This document shows, piece by piece, positions 34,499 through 42,362 of a DNA stretch of 47,247 nucleotides (its first letter is position 1; each line of letters starts with the position of its first letter). Source of the DNA: Candidatus Zhuqueibacterota bacterium. GTDB lineage: Bacteria > Zhuqueibacterota > Zhuqueibacteria > Zhuqueibacterales > Zhuqueibacteraceae. The stretch spans positions 1-47,247 of the forward strand of contig QEVD01000011.1 of the NCBI GenBank assembly GCA_003576975.1, read 5' to 3'. The position numbers and the translations under genes are program-made. The notes under the pieces are model-generated. The model ran no database searches. It saw nothing but the letters and a program-made list of their open reading frames with translations, and was not told where the DNA came from.

Positions 34499-35857
34499 GT
34501 GAGTCGTGATGTGAAGACCACCTCATACGGGGCCTTGTTGAAGGAATTGCACAAACGCGGCCTGAAGTATGCCCTGTTGCGCGATCATCCCGAAAAGCTT
34601 GGCATGCGCGACCTTGATTTGGTGATCGATTTTACGCAACGCCAGGCGTTCGTGGCGTGCTGCGAGCAAAACGGTTTTCGCCTGCTCAAGTCCGGGCGGA
34701 GTAACCCGGGCAAGCTCGTCATGTTGTGCTGGAACGAGGCCGGTCCGCAAATTATCGATGTGCATGAACGCTTGATCTATCAGGGTTATGAGTATCTGAA
34801 TGTCGAAACCCTATTGGCGCGCCGGCGGCTGGACGGGCACTATTATTTCTTGAGCTACGAAGATGAGTTGCTGGCGCTGCTCTTTCACAACATACTCGGC
34901 AAGGGTGAAATTCAGCAAAAGCATCGCGGCCGTCTGGAAGAATTGCTGCGTTTGCGTTTGGATGAGGATTATCTCGCCGCCCATTTGCGCGAATTTGGCC
35001 TGCAAGAAATTTTGAGCCGGGCGCGGAAAGATTTTGTCAATCTGCGCGAAGATGCCAAAGCCGTGAAGCGTTTGCGCAGCGCGGCGCTCCGCTCGCTGCG
35101 CTTCAAGCCCGCGAGCAATGCCCTGCGGCGCGTGCGCATGTTCCTGTTTGGCTTTTGGGAGAAATGGTTCGGCCCGCGCCGCGGCGCATTGATTGTGTTT
35201 GTCGGCCCGGATGGTTGCGGCAAAAGCTCAATCACCTCTGCACTGCGCCGCGAATTTCGCAGCGCTACGATTACGACAGATATTGTTTATCTCGGGCCCT
35301 GGGGCCAATACAAACTGCCGTTCATCAAAATTCTAAATGCTCTGCATATTAAACCGTACCGTCCCGAAGACAAGGCAAAGTATCGCAACCGGAAAATTCA
35401 ACACAAAACGCCGGGGGCGTTCAGCCGTTTCTGGCGGGACCTCAAGGGTAGAATTTTTTATCTCGCGCTGGCCGCGGAGTTGTGGTTTCGCTATGTCGCC
35501 TTCGTGTTGCCCAAATTGCGGCGCGGACGCATCGTGCTGGCAGATCGCTATGTTTATGACATTCTCATCGGTTATAAAAACCGCCCGATGGATTATTTCA
35601 ACGGCATTCGCCAATGGATTTGCCGTACCTATCCGCAGCCGGATCTCGTTGTGCTGCTCGATGCCACGCCCGAAATCATTCACGCGCGCAAGCCGCAATT
35701 CAACGTGCCGCAACTCGTCGATATCCGGCAACGCTACCAGGAGCTTGGGCGCACGCTCGACTTTCATACGCTCGACACCAGCGTCAGCGTATCGACTTCA
35801 CTCGCTTTTTTCCGGCGCCATCTGCTACCCAAAGTTTTGCAATCCTTGAAAACCTGA
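34499..35857 (+). CDS. Fusion: nucleotidyltransferase-like domain + thymidylate-kinase-like P-loop kinase
   Basis: 452 residues from the GTG at 34499. The N-terminal half (about 8-130) resembles the nucleotidyltransferase superfamily: YALLRDHPEKLGMRDLDLVIDF with two Asp (38, 40) in the DLDLV motif. A helical linker follows. The C-terminal half starts with a P-loop, VFVGPDGCGKSS (233-244), then KTPGAFSRFWRDL, LADRYVYDILIGYKN (a DRY/DRYVYD motif as in dTMP kinases) and a lid region rich in Arg. The expected activity is phosphorylation of a sugar or nucleotide, possibly making an activated precursor. The combination is seen in EPS loci but its biochemistry is not known to me. Confidence 0.7.
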   Translation: MSRDVKTTSYGALLKELHKRGLKYALLRDHPEKLGMRDLDLVIDFTQRQAFVACCEQNGFRLLKSGRSNPGKLVMLCWNEAGPQIIDVHERLIYQGYEYLNVETLLARRRLDGHYYFLSYEDELLALLFHNILGKGEIQQKHRGRLEELLRLRLDEDYLAAHLREFGLQEILSRARKDFVNLREDAKAVKRLRSAALRSLRFKPASNALRRVRMFLFGFWEKWFGPRRGALIVFVGPDGCGKSSITSALRREFRSATITTDIVYLGPWGQYKLPFIKILNALHIKPYRPEDKAKYRNRKIQHKTPGAFSRFWRDLKGRIFYLALAAELWFRYVAFVLPKLRRGRIVLADRYVYDILIGYKNRPMDYFNGIRQWICRTYPQPDLVVLLDATPEIIHARKPQFNVPQLVDIRQRYQELGRTLDFHTLDTSVSVSTSLAFFRRHLLPKVLQSLKT

Positions 35858-35903
35858 GCGGAACGCGACAGGTTCCGCAGGCCATTTTACAAGAAACGAG
35901 TAC

Positions 35904-37427
35904 ATGTCCAGTAAGAATAGAAGTGTCGGTGAGCAGGCCAAAGAAGGGATTTTTTATAACGCGCTCACGCGCCTGAGCGGCACGTTTTTTCAATTTTTCT
36001 CCAGCGTCATACTCGCCCGGCTGCTGGCGGTGGAAGACTTTGGCGTCATGCAAATTGCAACGATGCTGCTCGGCTTCACCACCAAGTTTGGCGAGTTCGG
36101 CTTTAACATGGGGCTTATTCAACGGCGCGAGGAGGTGGGGCCGGAACACGTGAATACCATGTTCTGGATGGATCTTGCGCTCAAGCTCTTTCTCTTTGCC
36201 GTTATTATAGTGGCATTGCCCTTCTTGGTGGAATATTTCCATGAGCCGCGTTTGTGGCAAGTCATGCCCGCCGTGGGGGTTTATATGCTGCTCGATACGC
36301 TCTCGAACCCCAGTTCTACGCTGCTCAAGCGCCAAATGCGGTTTAAAGAGCAGGCCAAGATTGACATGCTTGACCGCGTAATCGAAGTGTTCAGCTCCGT
36401 CACGCTCGCTTTCATGGGATTTCACGTGTGGAGCCTGATTCTGAGCAAATGGCTCGGCGTCTCCGTGGCCGCGGTGTTAACGGCGCGCGCAGCCGGCTGG
36501 CGGCCGCGTTTCATTATCGACTTCAAAGCCAGCAAAGAGCTGTTCCATTTCGGCGGCTGGGTTTTCGTGAGAAACTTGTGCCGCGAAATGGCGGAAAACG
36601 TCGATTACTTCTGGATCGCCCGCCATCTCAATACCACCCAGCTCGGCTATTACTCGAAAGCCTATGATTTGATGCGGCTGCCGCAAAAGCGCATCAGCCA
36701 GGCTTTCAACTCCGTGCTCTTTTCCGCGTTCTCGCGCGTGCAAGATCAACCGGAAAAAATCAAAGCTGGATTTGAAAAAGTTTTGACGACCGTGTCGCTC
36801 GCCAGCTATCCGTTGCTCATCGGCATGATGCTGGTGGCGCCGGAATTCGTGTTTCTGGTTTACGGCGAAAAGTGGATGCCCATGGCGCTGCCGCTGCAGA
36901 TCATGTGTTTGGCCGGAATTCTGCGCTCGATCGATCCGTTCTTAAACTCGGTCATTACCGCCACCGGTTATGTCAAGCATACGGCATATCGGCGATTCAT
37001 TGAGTTCGGTTTACTCGCCGGCGCAACGTATATCGGCGTGCAATATGGCATTGTCGGCGTGTCCATTGCCGTGCTGGCGGTGGCATTCATCGTCATGTTT
37101 CTCATGGTCAATTTGCTCAAACGTGTGGGTGCGGTGGGATGGCGGGAGTATCTCTTGCCGCAAATGCCGGCGGTCGGCGGCAGCGTGGTCATGGTTATCG
37201 CCGTTATGGCGTTTCGCTTTCTGATGCAGGATTTTCTCGGCGCAAATTCGATTTGGCTGCTGCTGGGCATGGTTGTAACCGGAGGGCTGTCTTATGTCGG
37301 CGTGCTATGGCTGGCGCGGCCCAAGCGCGTCATGGCGTTGCTGGGAGAATTGTCCGGTGATATTGCCAAATACACCAAAAAGTATCGCAAAAAGCTTGCG
37401 GGCTTGGCGCCTTCCGCGTCAAAGTAG
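35904..37427 (+). CDS. Wzx-type polysaccharide flippase (MOP superfamily, TuaB/WzxC-like)
   Basis: 507 residues with about 12-14 hydrophobic segments. The start NRSVGEQAKEGIFYNALTRL and VILARLLAVEDFGVMQIATMLLGF, then FGFNMGLIQRREEV and NLNTTQLGYYSKAYDLMRLP-like sequence, are typical of the WzxC/TuaB subgroup. It moves the undecaprenyl-linked repeat unit from the cytoplasmic to the periplasmic leaflet. It lies 46 bases after the fusion kinase and 127 bases before the polymerase gene. Confidence 0.92.
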   Translation: MSSKNRSVGEQAKEGIFYNALTRLSGTFFQFFSSVILARLLAVEDFGVMQIATMLLGFTTKFGEFGFNMGLIQRREEVGPEHVNTMFWMDLALKLFLFAVIIVALPFLVEYFHEPRLWQVMPAVGVYMLLDTLSNPSSTLLKRQMRFKEQAKIDMLDRVIEVFSSVTLAFMGFHVWSLILSKWLGVSVAAVLTARAAGWRPRFIIDFKASKELFHFGGWVFVRNLCREMAENVDYFWIARHLNTTQLGYYSKAYDLMRLPQKRISQAFNSVLFSAFSRVQDQPEKIKAGFEKVLTTVSLASYPLLIGMMLVAPEFVFLVYGEKWMPMALPLQIMCLAGILRSIDPFLNSVITATGYVKHTAYRRFIEFGLLAGATYIGVQYGIVGVSIAVLAVAFIVMFLMVNLLKRVGAVGWREYLLPQMPAVGGSVVMVIAVMAFRFLMQDFLGANSIWLLLGMVVTGGLSYVGVLWLARPKRVMALLGELSGDIAKYTKKYRKKLAGLAPSASK

Positions 37428-37554
37428 GACGCCACGGAATATAACGGTTTACGCTTCAAAAGAGGAGTGAGGGTATAGTTTAACTCAGCAGGTCAAGGCC
37501 TGAAGCGCGCAGCCGGGCCTGATGATTCTTCCGTTACCTTGAGGTTACAAAACT

Positions 37555-38907
37555 GTGTCAGCTCGCGTTCTCGTCATCGTTACCCTATTCGTCGCCATGC
37601 TGGGCTGGACGCTGCGCCGGCCTTTTGTCGGCGTTTGTGTTGTGGTGGCGCTTTTTCATTTGAATCTGAGAGTCTTGGGCACGGGACTGGAAGATATTCG
37701 TTTTCAGTTTTATGCCACCCTGGTGTTGATGATATCTTATTTCATCAATCAAGAAACGTTGAATCGCATACCCTCGCCCACGTATCCGCCGATGCGATGG
37801 CTGATTGCTTTTACCTCGATGACGTTCATCACCAGCGCTTGGGCGGTTGACTCTGGGCATGCCTTTGAGAGCGCGTTTGAGTTCTCGAAAATCATCGTCT
37901 TCTCGTGGTTCATGAGCAAGATCATCAAAACCGAGAAAGAGCTGCGCATCCTGCTGTATGTGATTTTTGCGGGCTGCTGGTATACCTCGTTTATGGCGCA
38001 ATGGGGCGTGGAATGGAATATTATTGATGAAGTCGAGATCGGCGTGGCCACCGGCGGCAGCGGCACGCACCTTATGATGTTTTTGCCGCTGATGATCCTG
38101 ATGGTGATTTACGGCAACTGGAAGGAGAAACTGTATGCCGGCGCCATCATCCCCTTTGTGCTGAATTTTTTGCCGAATACGGAATCCGGCTCGCGGTCGA
38201 CTTTTCTGACGCTGATAACGGTGAGCGTCATGTTGTTACTGTTTTTGCCCGGACGCATGCGGCTGAAAGCTTTGCCCCCGATGATTATCGGGGGATTGCT
38301 GTTTATTTTCGTCTTGACCCCGCCGGGCTATTTTGAATACATGACCACGATTCTCGATCCCAGCTCCGAAAGCTCGGCGGCCTCGCGTGCGCTTATCAAC
38401 GAAGCAAGTTTCAAAATCATTCAGGAATATCCGCTGGGAATCGGTTATGACAATTATCCCATTGTTTCGATGAAATATTTGCCGGATGAAGCGCTTACCG
38501 ATTTGGGCACGCGCGATGCCCACAATAGCTTCCTCAAAATCACATGTGAATTCGGCATCATCGGATTTATTTTTTGGGTCATGACAGCGCTTATGACCTG
38601 GAGATTTTTTCGCAAAGTGAGAAGAACGCTGAAAAGCGGCGGCGCCCGGCCCACGACCCTCCAGCTCAGCGCCATGTCCTTCGAAATCGGGTTGATCAGC
38701 ATCTTTCCCGGCCTGTGGACGCACAATTATAACCAGCTCGATTCCCTGTATTGGATGGTCGCATTGAGCGGCGTGCTTTATACCTTGCAACAGCGGCAAA
38801 CGCCTGAAGCGGAACCGGCGCAAAGCACGAAGCCGCCCTTGCCGGCCAAAGCGCCCGGGGTATTGCCGCCGCCTAAAAAGCCGGCGATCAAAGCTGCGAC
38901 GGTTTGA
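37555..38907 (+). CDS. Wzy/O-antigen-ligase-like membrane protein
   Basis: 450 residues, start GTG with GAGG about 10 bases upstream. About 10-12 hydrophobic segments are seen. A periplasmic loop holds the RDAHNSFLKITCEFG region (His323), the conserved signature of the WaaL/Wzy family. SRSTFLTL and a C-terminal Pro/Lys-rich cytoplasmic tail are also present. It resembles the exosortase-A-associated O-glycosylation ligase family by layout. It would polymerise repeat units or transfer glycan to a protein or lipid acceptor in the periplasm. Which of the two cannot be decided from the sequence. Confidence 0.85.
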   Translation: MSARVLVIVTLFVAMLGWTLRRPFVGVCVVVALFHLNLRVLGTGLEDIRFQFYATLVLMISYFINQETLNRIPSPTYPPMRWLIAFTSMTFITSAWAVDSGHAFESAFEFSKIIVFSWFMSKIIKTEKELRILLYVIFAGCWYTSFMAQWGVEWNIIDEVEIGVATGGSGTHLMMFLPLMILMVIYGNWKEKLYAGAIIPFVLNFLPNTESGSRSTFLTLITVSVMLLLFLPGRMRLKALPPMIIGGLLFIFVLTPPGYFEYMTTILDPSSESSAASRALINEASFKIIQEYPLGIGYDNYPIVSMKYLPDEALTDLGTRDAHNSFLKITCEFGIIGFIFWVMTALMTWRFFRKVRRTLKSGGARPTTLQLSAMSFEIGLISIFPGLWTHNYNQLDSLYWMVALSGVLYTLQQRQTPEAEPAQSTKPPLPAKAPGVLPPPKKPAIKAATV

Positions 38908-38963
38908 GAACGTTGTGATGCGATCATCAACACGAAGCCGTTTAAGTCCAACATAATATCGTG

Positions 38964-39995
38964 ATGAATTTGACGCTCAAAAAAAATGTTTATGCCGGCC
39001 TGCGCCGCCTCGGGGTCTATCGCTTTTTGCGGTGGTGGCATCGCAAGCAAGCCGTCATTTTGACGTATCACGGCGTGATCTCAAACGGCGACGATAGTTA
39101 TCTCAATCGTAACAGCCTTTCAGCGGAAATGTTCGACCAGCAAATGGCCTATCTGAAACGGCACTATCACATCATGTCATTGCCGGAATTGGTGCGCCGT
39201 TTGGTTGCGCGCGAGCCGTTGCCGCCATATGCCCTGGTTATCACATTCGATGACGGCTTTTACAACAACTATGCTGTCGCCGCACCGATTCTGCGAAAGT
39301 ATGATCTGCCCGCAACGATTTTTTTGACCACGGCTTTCATCAACAGTCCGCAATTAGGATTGTGGACCGAGCGCGTGGACTGGCTTTTGCAAACCGCCAC
39401 CACCGCGGGCTTGGCATTCGCGATGGACGGCGAAGTGCAGCATCTGGCTTTGCAAACGACGCGCGATCGCATCATTGCCTCGGATTTGGTGCGCGGTTAT
39501 CTCAAGCGGCTTCCCCCCAAAGCGCGTGAAGAGGCCATTGCAAAATTGGCGGAAGAGATCGGCGTTGTGCGAGATCTTGATGGCGGGGTGGCAGAACGAT
39601 ATGCTTTTTTAACATGGGATCAGGTGCGGGAGATGCAGCAATGGCGCATCAGCTTCGGCTCGCACACGCATACCCATTCCATTATGTCGGGTTTGAGCCT
39701 GGCGGAGGCGCATTTTGAGCTGAACGAATCGCGCCATTTGATTGAATCCGAATTGGGCGCGCCCTGCACGATTTTCAGCTATCCCAACGGCTCGGCGCGT
39801 GATTTCGGCAAACGTGACATTGAACTGCTGCGCAAGCTGGGATTCGTTGCGGCCACCAGCCAGCTTCCGGGATTCAATGATCACAAGACCAATCTCTATG
39901 CCTTGCGGCGCATCAATATCTCGCGCCACCGGGATTTCAATTATTTCCTGGCAAAAATTTCAGGAATGCATTCGCATGTCAGCTACAAAGCTTGA
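38964..39995 (+). CDS. Polysaccharide deacetylase, CE4 type (third in cluster)
   Basis: 343 residues; start ATG at 38964 (a GTG at 38961 is directly in front). Signatures: ILTYHGVI, VITFDDGFYNNY, ATIFLTTAFI, then LTWDQVREM and FGSHTHTHSIM with the metal His pair. A paralog of the protein at 19836, with the same insertion between FDDG and WDQVREM. No signal peptide. It probably removes acetyl groups from the polymer or its lipid-linked intermediate. Two deacetylases of one subfamily in one cluster suggest different residues or positions as substrates. Confidence 0.88.
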   Translation: MNLTLKKNVYAGLRRLGVYRFLRWWHRKQAVILTYHGVISNGDDSYLNRNSLSAEMFDQQMAYLKRHYHIMSLPELVRRLVAREPLPPYALVITFDDGFYNNYAVAAPILRKYDLPATIFLTTAFINSPQLGLWTERVDWLLQTATTAGLAFAMDGEVQHLALQTTRDRIIASDLVRGYLKRLPPKAREEAIAKLAEEIGVVRDLDGGVAERYAFLTWDQVREMQQWRISFGSHTHTHSIMSGLSLAEAHFELNESRHLIESELGAPCTIFSYPNGSARDFGKRDIELLRKLGFVAATSQLPGFNDHKTNLYALRRINISRHRDFNYFLAKISGMHSHVSYKA

Positions 39996-40052
39996 GCGTT
40001 ACGCCGTCACCGTGCGCCGCGGCGATCGAAAAGAATTCGAGGAGAACGGCGC

Positions 40053-40727
40053 ATGCTGATTACATTTTCCGGCATGGTCGGCAGCGGCAAATCAAAAAAT
40101 GCGCAAAACACGCTGCTGCTGCTGCAAGAGTTTGGTCATGCGCCGCATTATTTGCGTTTTCGCATGCTGGGGTGGTGGCAACTGTTCAATCCGCCCTCGC
40201 GCGCGCCCTGGCAAATGCGGGAAGAATCGTCTTCAGAAAAGCCGCCGCGGCCGCTCATGATGGGCTCCCGCAAGCGCCGGCTCGGCCTCGACAAACGCTT
40301 AACCACATTGGTGTTTGTCGGGTATTTGCTGCGCATTCTCCGTTTTCGGATTTATCGTTTTCTGTATCATCGCCATGATTTATTGGTTCTGAACCGCTAC
40401 TTCTACGACAATCTCGCCCAGTTTCGCGCCGTGAATGCGCGCGAGCAGAAGTATTTGCGCCTGCTGCTCGACGCCATTCCCAAGCCGGATCTGGCCTTTT
40501 TGATGGTGGTGCGCCCGGAAACGGCGTTGCAGCGGCGCGCGAGTTATCACCGCCACGAACTGCAACAGCTTGCGGAAAATTATGCCCGCATCCAAAAACA
40601 GATCAGCCGGCTTATGGTTATTGCAACGGACAACTTGAGCCTGGTTGACAGCCAAATTGAAAAAAGTGTCCGCGCCGTTTTTCATCAAGAACAGATGCGC
40701 CTGCATGAAGAAAAAAACGCTTCATAG
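40053..40727 (+). CDS. Thymidylate-kinase-like small P-loop kinase
   Basis: 224 residues. Walker A is GMVGSGKS (7-14). LVLNRYFYDNLAQF is the DRY/NRYxYD-type catalytic block of dTMP-kinase-like enzymes, and PDLAFLMVVRPE with an Arg-rich lid (LQRRASYHRHE) follows. Shorter than the kinase half of the fusion at 34499 but of the same fold. It is probably not the housekeeping thymidylate kinase, given its divergent sequence and EPS context. GAGGAG precedes the ATG, and the following GT4 overlaps its end by 23 bases. Confidence 0.75.
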   Translation: MLITFSGMVGSGKSKNAQNTLLLLQEFGHAPHYLRFRMLGWWQLFNPPSRAPWQMREESSSEKPPRPLMMGSRKRRLGLDKRLTTLVFVGYLLRILRFRIYRFLYHRHDLLVLNRYFYDNLAQFRAVNAREQKYLRLLLDAIPKPDLAFLMVVRPETALQRRASYHRHELQQLAENYARIQKQISRLMVIATDNLSLVDSQIEKSVRAVFHQEQMRLHEEKNAS

Positions 40728-41919
40728 GATCAAAATCGCGCATCCGACCCCGGGGCTGCATGTTGGCGGCAAAGAACACGGCATGGTCAATCTGGTTAAC
40801 CGGATGTCGCCCGAGATCTTTGAAAATTATATTTTCACCTTCAAACAGGGCGGCATTTTGAGCCGTCAGGTCGATCCCCAGCAATGCCGCGTGATCACGC
40901 TGGGAAATCGCCCGGGCGGCGATGTGCGCATTCCCTTCAAGCTGGCCCGGCATTTTCGCCGCCATCATTTTAATATCGTGCACACGCGTTCATGGAGTAC
41001 ACTCTTGGAAGGCGCCTTCGCGGCAAAAGCGGCGGGCGTTCCGATTCTGATTCATGGCGAGCACGGTTTTATTAAAGACGATACGCGGCTGCATACCTGG
41101 GTGCAGCGCCGGGTATGGAATCGCGCCGCGCGCGTCATTTGTGTTTCCAGCGTTCTGCGAGAGAATCTCGTCGCACGCATCGGCTTTCCGCGGGAAAAAA
41201 TCCAGATTATCAAAAACGGTGTCAATCTCGAACGCTTCGAAGTAACCATCGACGCCTACGAATTTCGCGCGGCGCTCGGCATTCCGCCGGAGTCCCTGGT
41301 TTTTGGCAGCATCGGGCGATTTGTGCCGGTTAAAGATTATGCCACGTTGATCAAAGCTGCGAAGGTCGTGGTCACGAAAATGCCGGAGGCCCGCCTGGTT
41401 TTTTGCGGTGACGGGCCGCTCAAAAATGATCTGGCCGCACTGGCGGAAAGTTTGGGCATTGCCGGCCACGTACATTTTTTGAATTGGCGCGATGATATTC
41501 CCAAGCTGTTGCAGGTGTACGATGTTTTTGTATTGTCCTCCGTCAGTGAGGGAATGTCGAACGCGATTCTCGAAGCCATGTGTGCGGGCCGGCCGGTGGT
41601 GGCCACGAATGTCGGCGGCAATCCGGAATTAGTGCTCAATAACAAAACCGGCTTGCTAGTGCCGTCGCAAGACCCGCAGCAAATGGGCGAAGCGATACTC
41701 GCCTTGTTGTCGAATACGAAGCGCCGTCAGGCCATGGGCGACGCCGGCCGGCAGCGCATCGTATCGCAATTCTCGCTGCAAGGGATGGTACGAAATTATG
41801 AAAAGATGTATGTCGAAGCTGCTTCCCGCCACTTCGATTTTGACCGCGTTTTGCAAGACAAAATCGAGCGGCACTTTGCCGCCTCTGTGATGAATGCCGC
41901 GCCGCAATTGGTCGAATGA
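40705..41919 (+). CDS. GT4 glycosyltransferase, similar to XrtA-associated TIGR03088 type
   Basis: 404 residues from the ATG at 40705, overlapping the previous gene by 23 bases; the further upstream start at 40645 has less support. HPTPGLHVGGKEHGMVNLVNRM, IVHTRSWSTLLEGAFAAKAAGVPILIHGEHG, ARVICVSSVLRENL, then FGSIGRFVPVKDYATLIKA and SSVSEGMSNAILEAMCAGRPVVATNVGGNPE are the family signatures, with the EGxxNxxLEAMAxGxP block intact. This layout matches the XrtA/PEP-CTERM-associated GT as I recall it. Cytoplasmic. Confidence 0.9.
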   Translation: MKKKTLHRIKIAHPTPGLHVGGKEHGMVNLVNRMSPEIFENYIFTFKQGGILSRQVDPQQCRVITLGNRPGGDVRIPFKLARHFRRHHFNIVHTRSWSTLLEGAFAAKAAGVPILIHGEHGFIKDDTRLHTWVQRRVWNRAARVICVSSVLRENLVARIGFPREKIQIIKNGVNLERFEVTIDAYEFRAALGIPPESLVFGSIGRFVPVKDYATLIKAAKVVVTKMPEARLVFCGDGPLKNDLAALAESLGIAGHVHFLNWRDDIPKLLQVYDVFVLSSVSEGMSNAILEAMCAGRPVVATNVGGNPELVLNNKTGLLVPSQDPQQMGEAILALLSNTKRRQAMGDAGRQRIVSQFSLQGMVRNYEKMYVEAASRHFDFDRVLQDKIERHFAASVMNAAPQLVE

Positions 41920-42362
41920 GTGCAACGGGGTTTCTACAGCCCTAACCCGAACAAGCCGGAGCCCAATTTTTGCCGCCAAGTCACGAAGGCACCAGGAAAA
42001 AACTTAGTGACTTCGTGACTTGGCGGTGAGAGATTTTTCACTTTTTTTGCAACGCTTCAACTTTAACGAGACTACCCCGATTTGCAGACAAGCTGCAAAT
42101 CAAAGCTTCTGCGAAGCAGCAAATAACTGTTCGGCGAAACTCGGTGTCTCTGGTGACCATCAGCGATAAAGTTTCTCCACCGAAATGCGCGGAAGTCGCC
42201 GAGCATCGCCGAAAAAACTTTGGCAGGATGATTTATCGGCAGAATTATTTTGACTCGTTCTGCCGACAAATTATTCTGCGACAAACTTTCAGAATTTTAT
42301 TCTAACTTTGAGCGGCTTATGGCCCTAAAGATCACGCGATAACGGTGCATTAAGGAAAACAT
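41920..42362. other. Gene-free stretch with several inverted repeats
   Basis: 443 bases with no credible gene. In addition to the hairpin at 41973-42026 it holds three more inverted repeats: ATTTGCAG (42080-42087) with CTGCAAAT (42093-42100), GCTTC (42105-42109) with GAAGC (42113-42117), and TCGGCAGAA (42236-42244) with TTCTGCCGA (42258-42266). A short direct repeat of TTCTGC(C)GACAAA lies at about 42258-42284. The promoter for the next genes could also be here. The pattern suggests a repeat element or a structured leader. Confidence 0.5.
41973..42048 (+). terminator. Long hairpin with T-rich tail after the GT4 gene
   Basis: CCGCCAAGTCACGAAG (41973-41988) pairs perfectly with CTTCGTGACTTGGCGG (42011-42026), 16 base pairs with a 22-base loop. 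ATTTTTCACTTTTTTT follows at 42033-42048. The size of the loop and the perfect arms also fit a dispersed inverted-repeat element; a terminator role after the GT4 gene is likely in either case. Confidence 0.5.

Noticed and set aside
40053-40727. Housekeeping thymidylate kinase (tmk)
   Set aside because: The sequence is divergent in the lid and core, and it sits among EPS genes.
42072-42284. Reverse-strand 70-residue ORF in the gene-free region before the second APH-like gene
   Set aside because: No ribosome site or domain, and it runs through several hairpins, so it is more likely non-coding repeat sequence.
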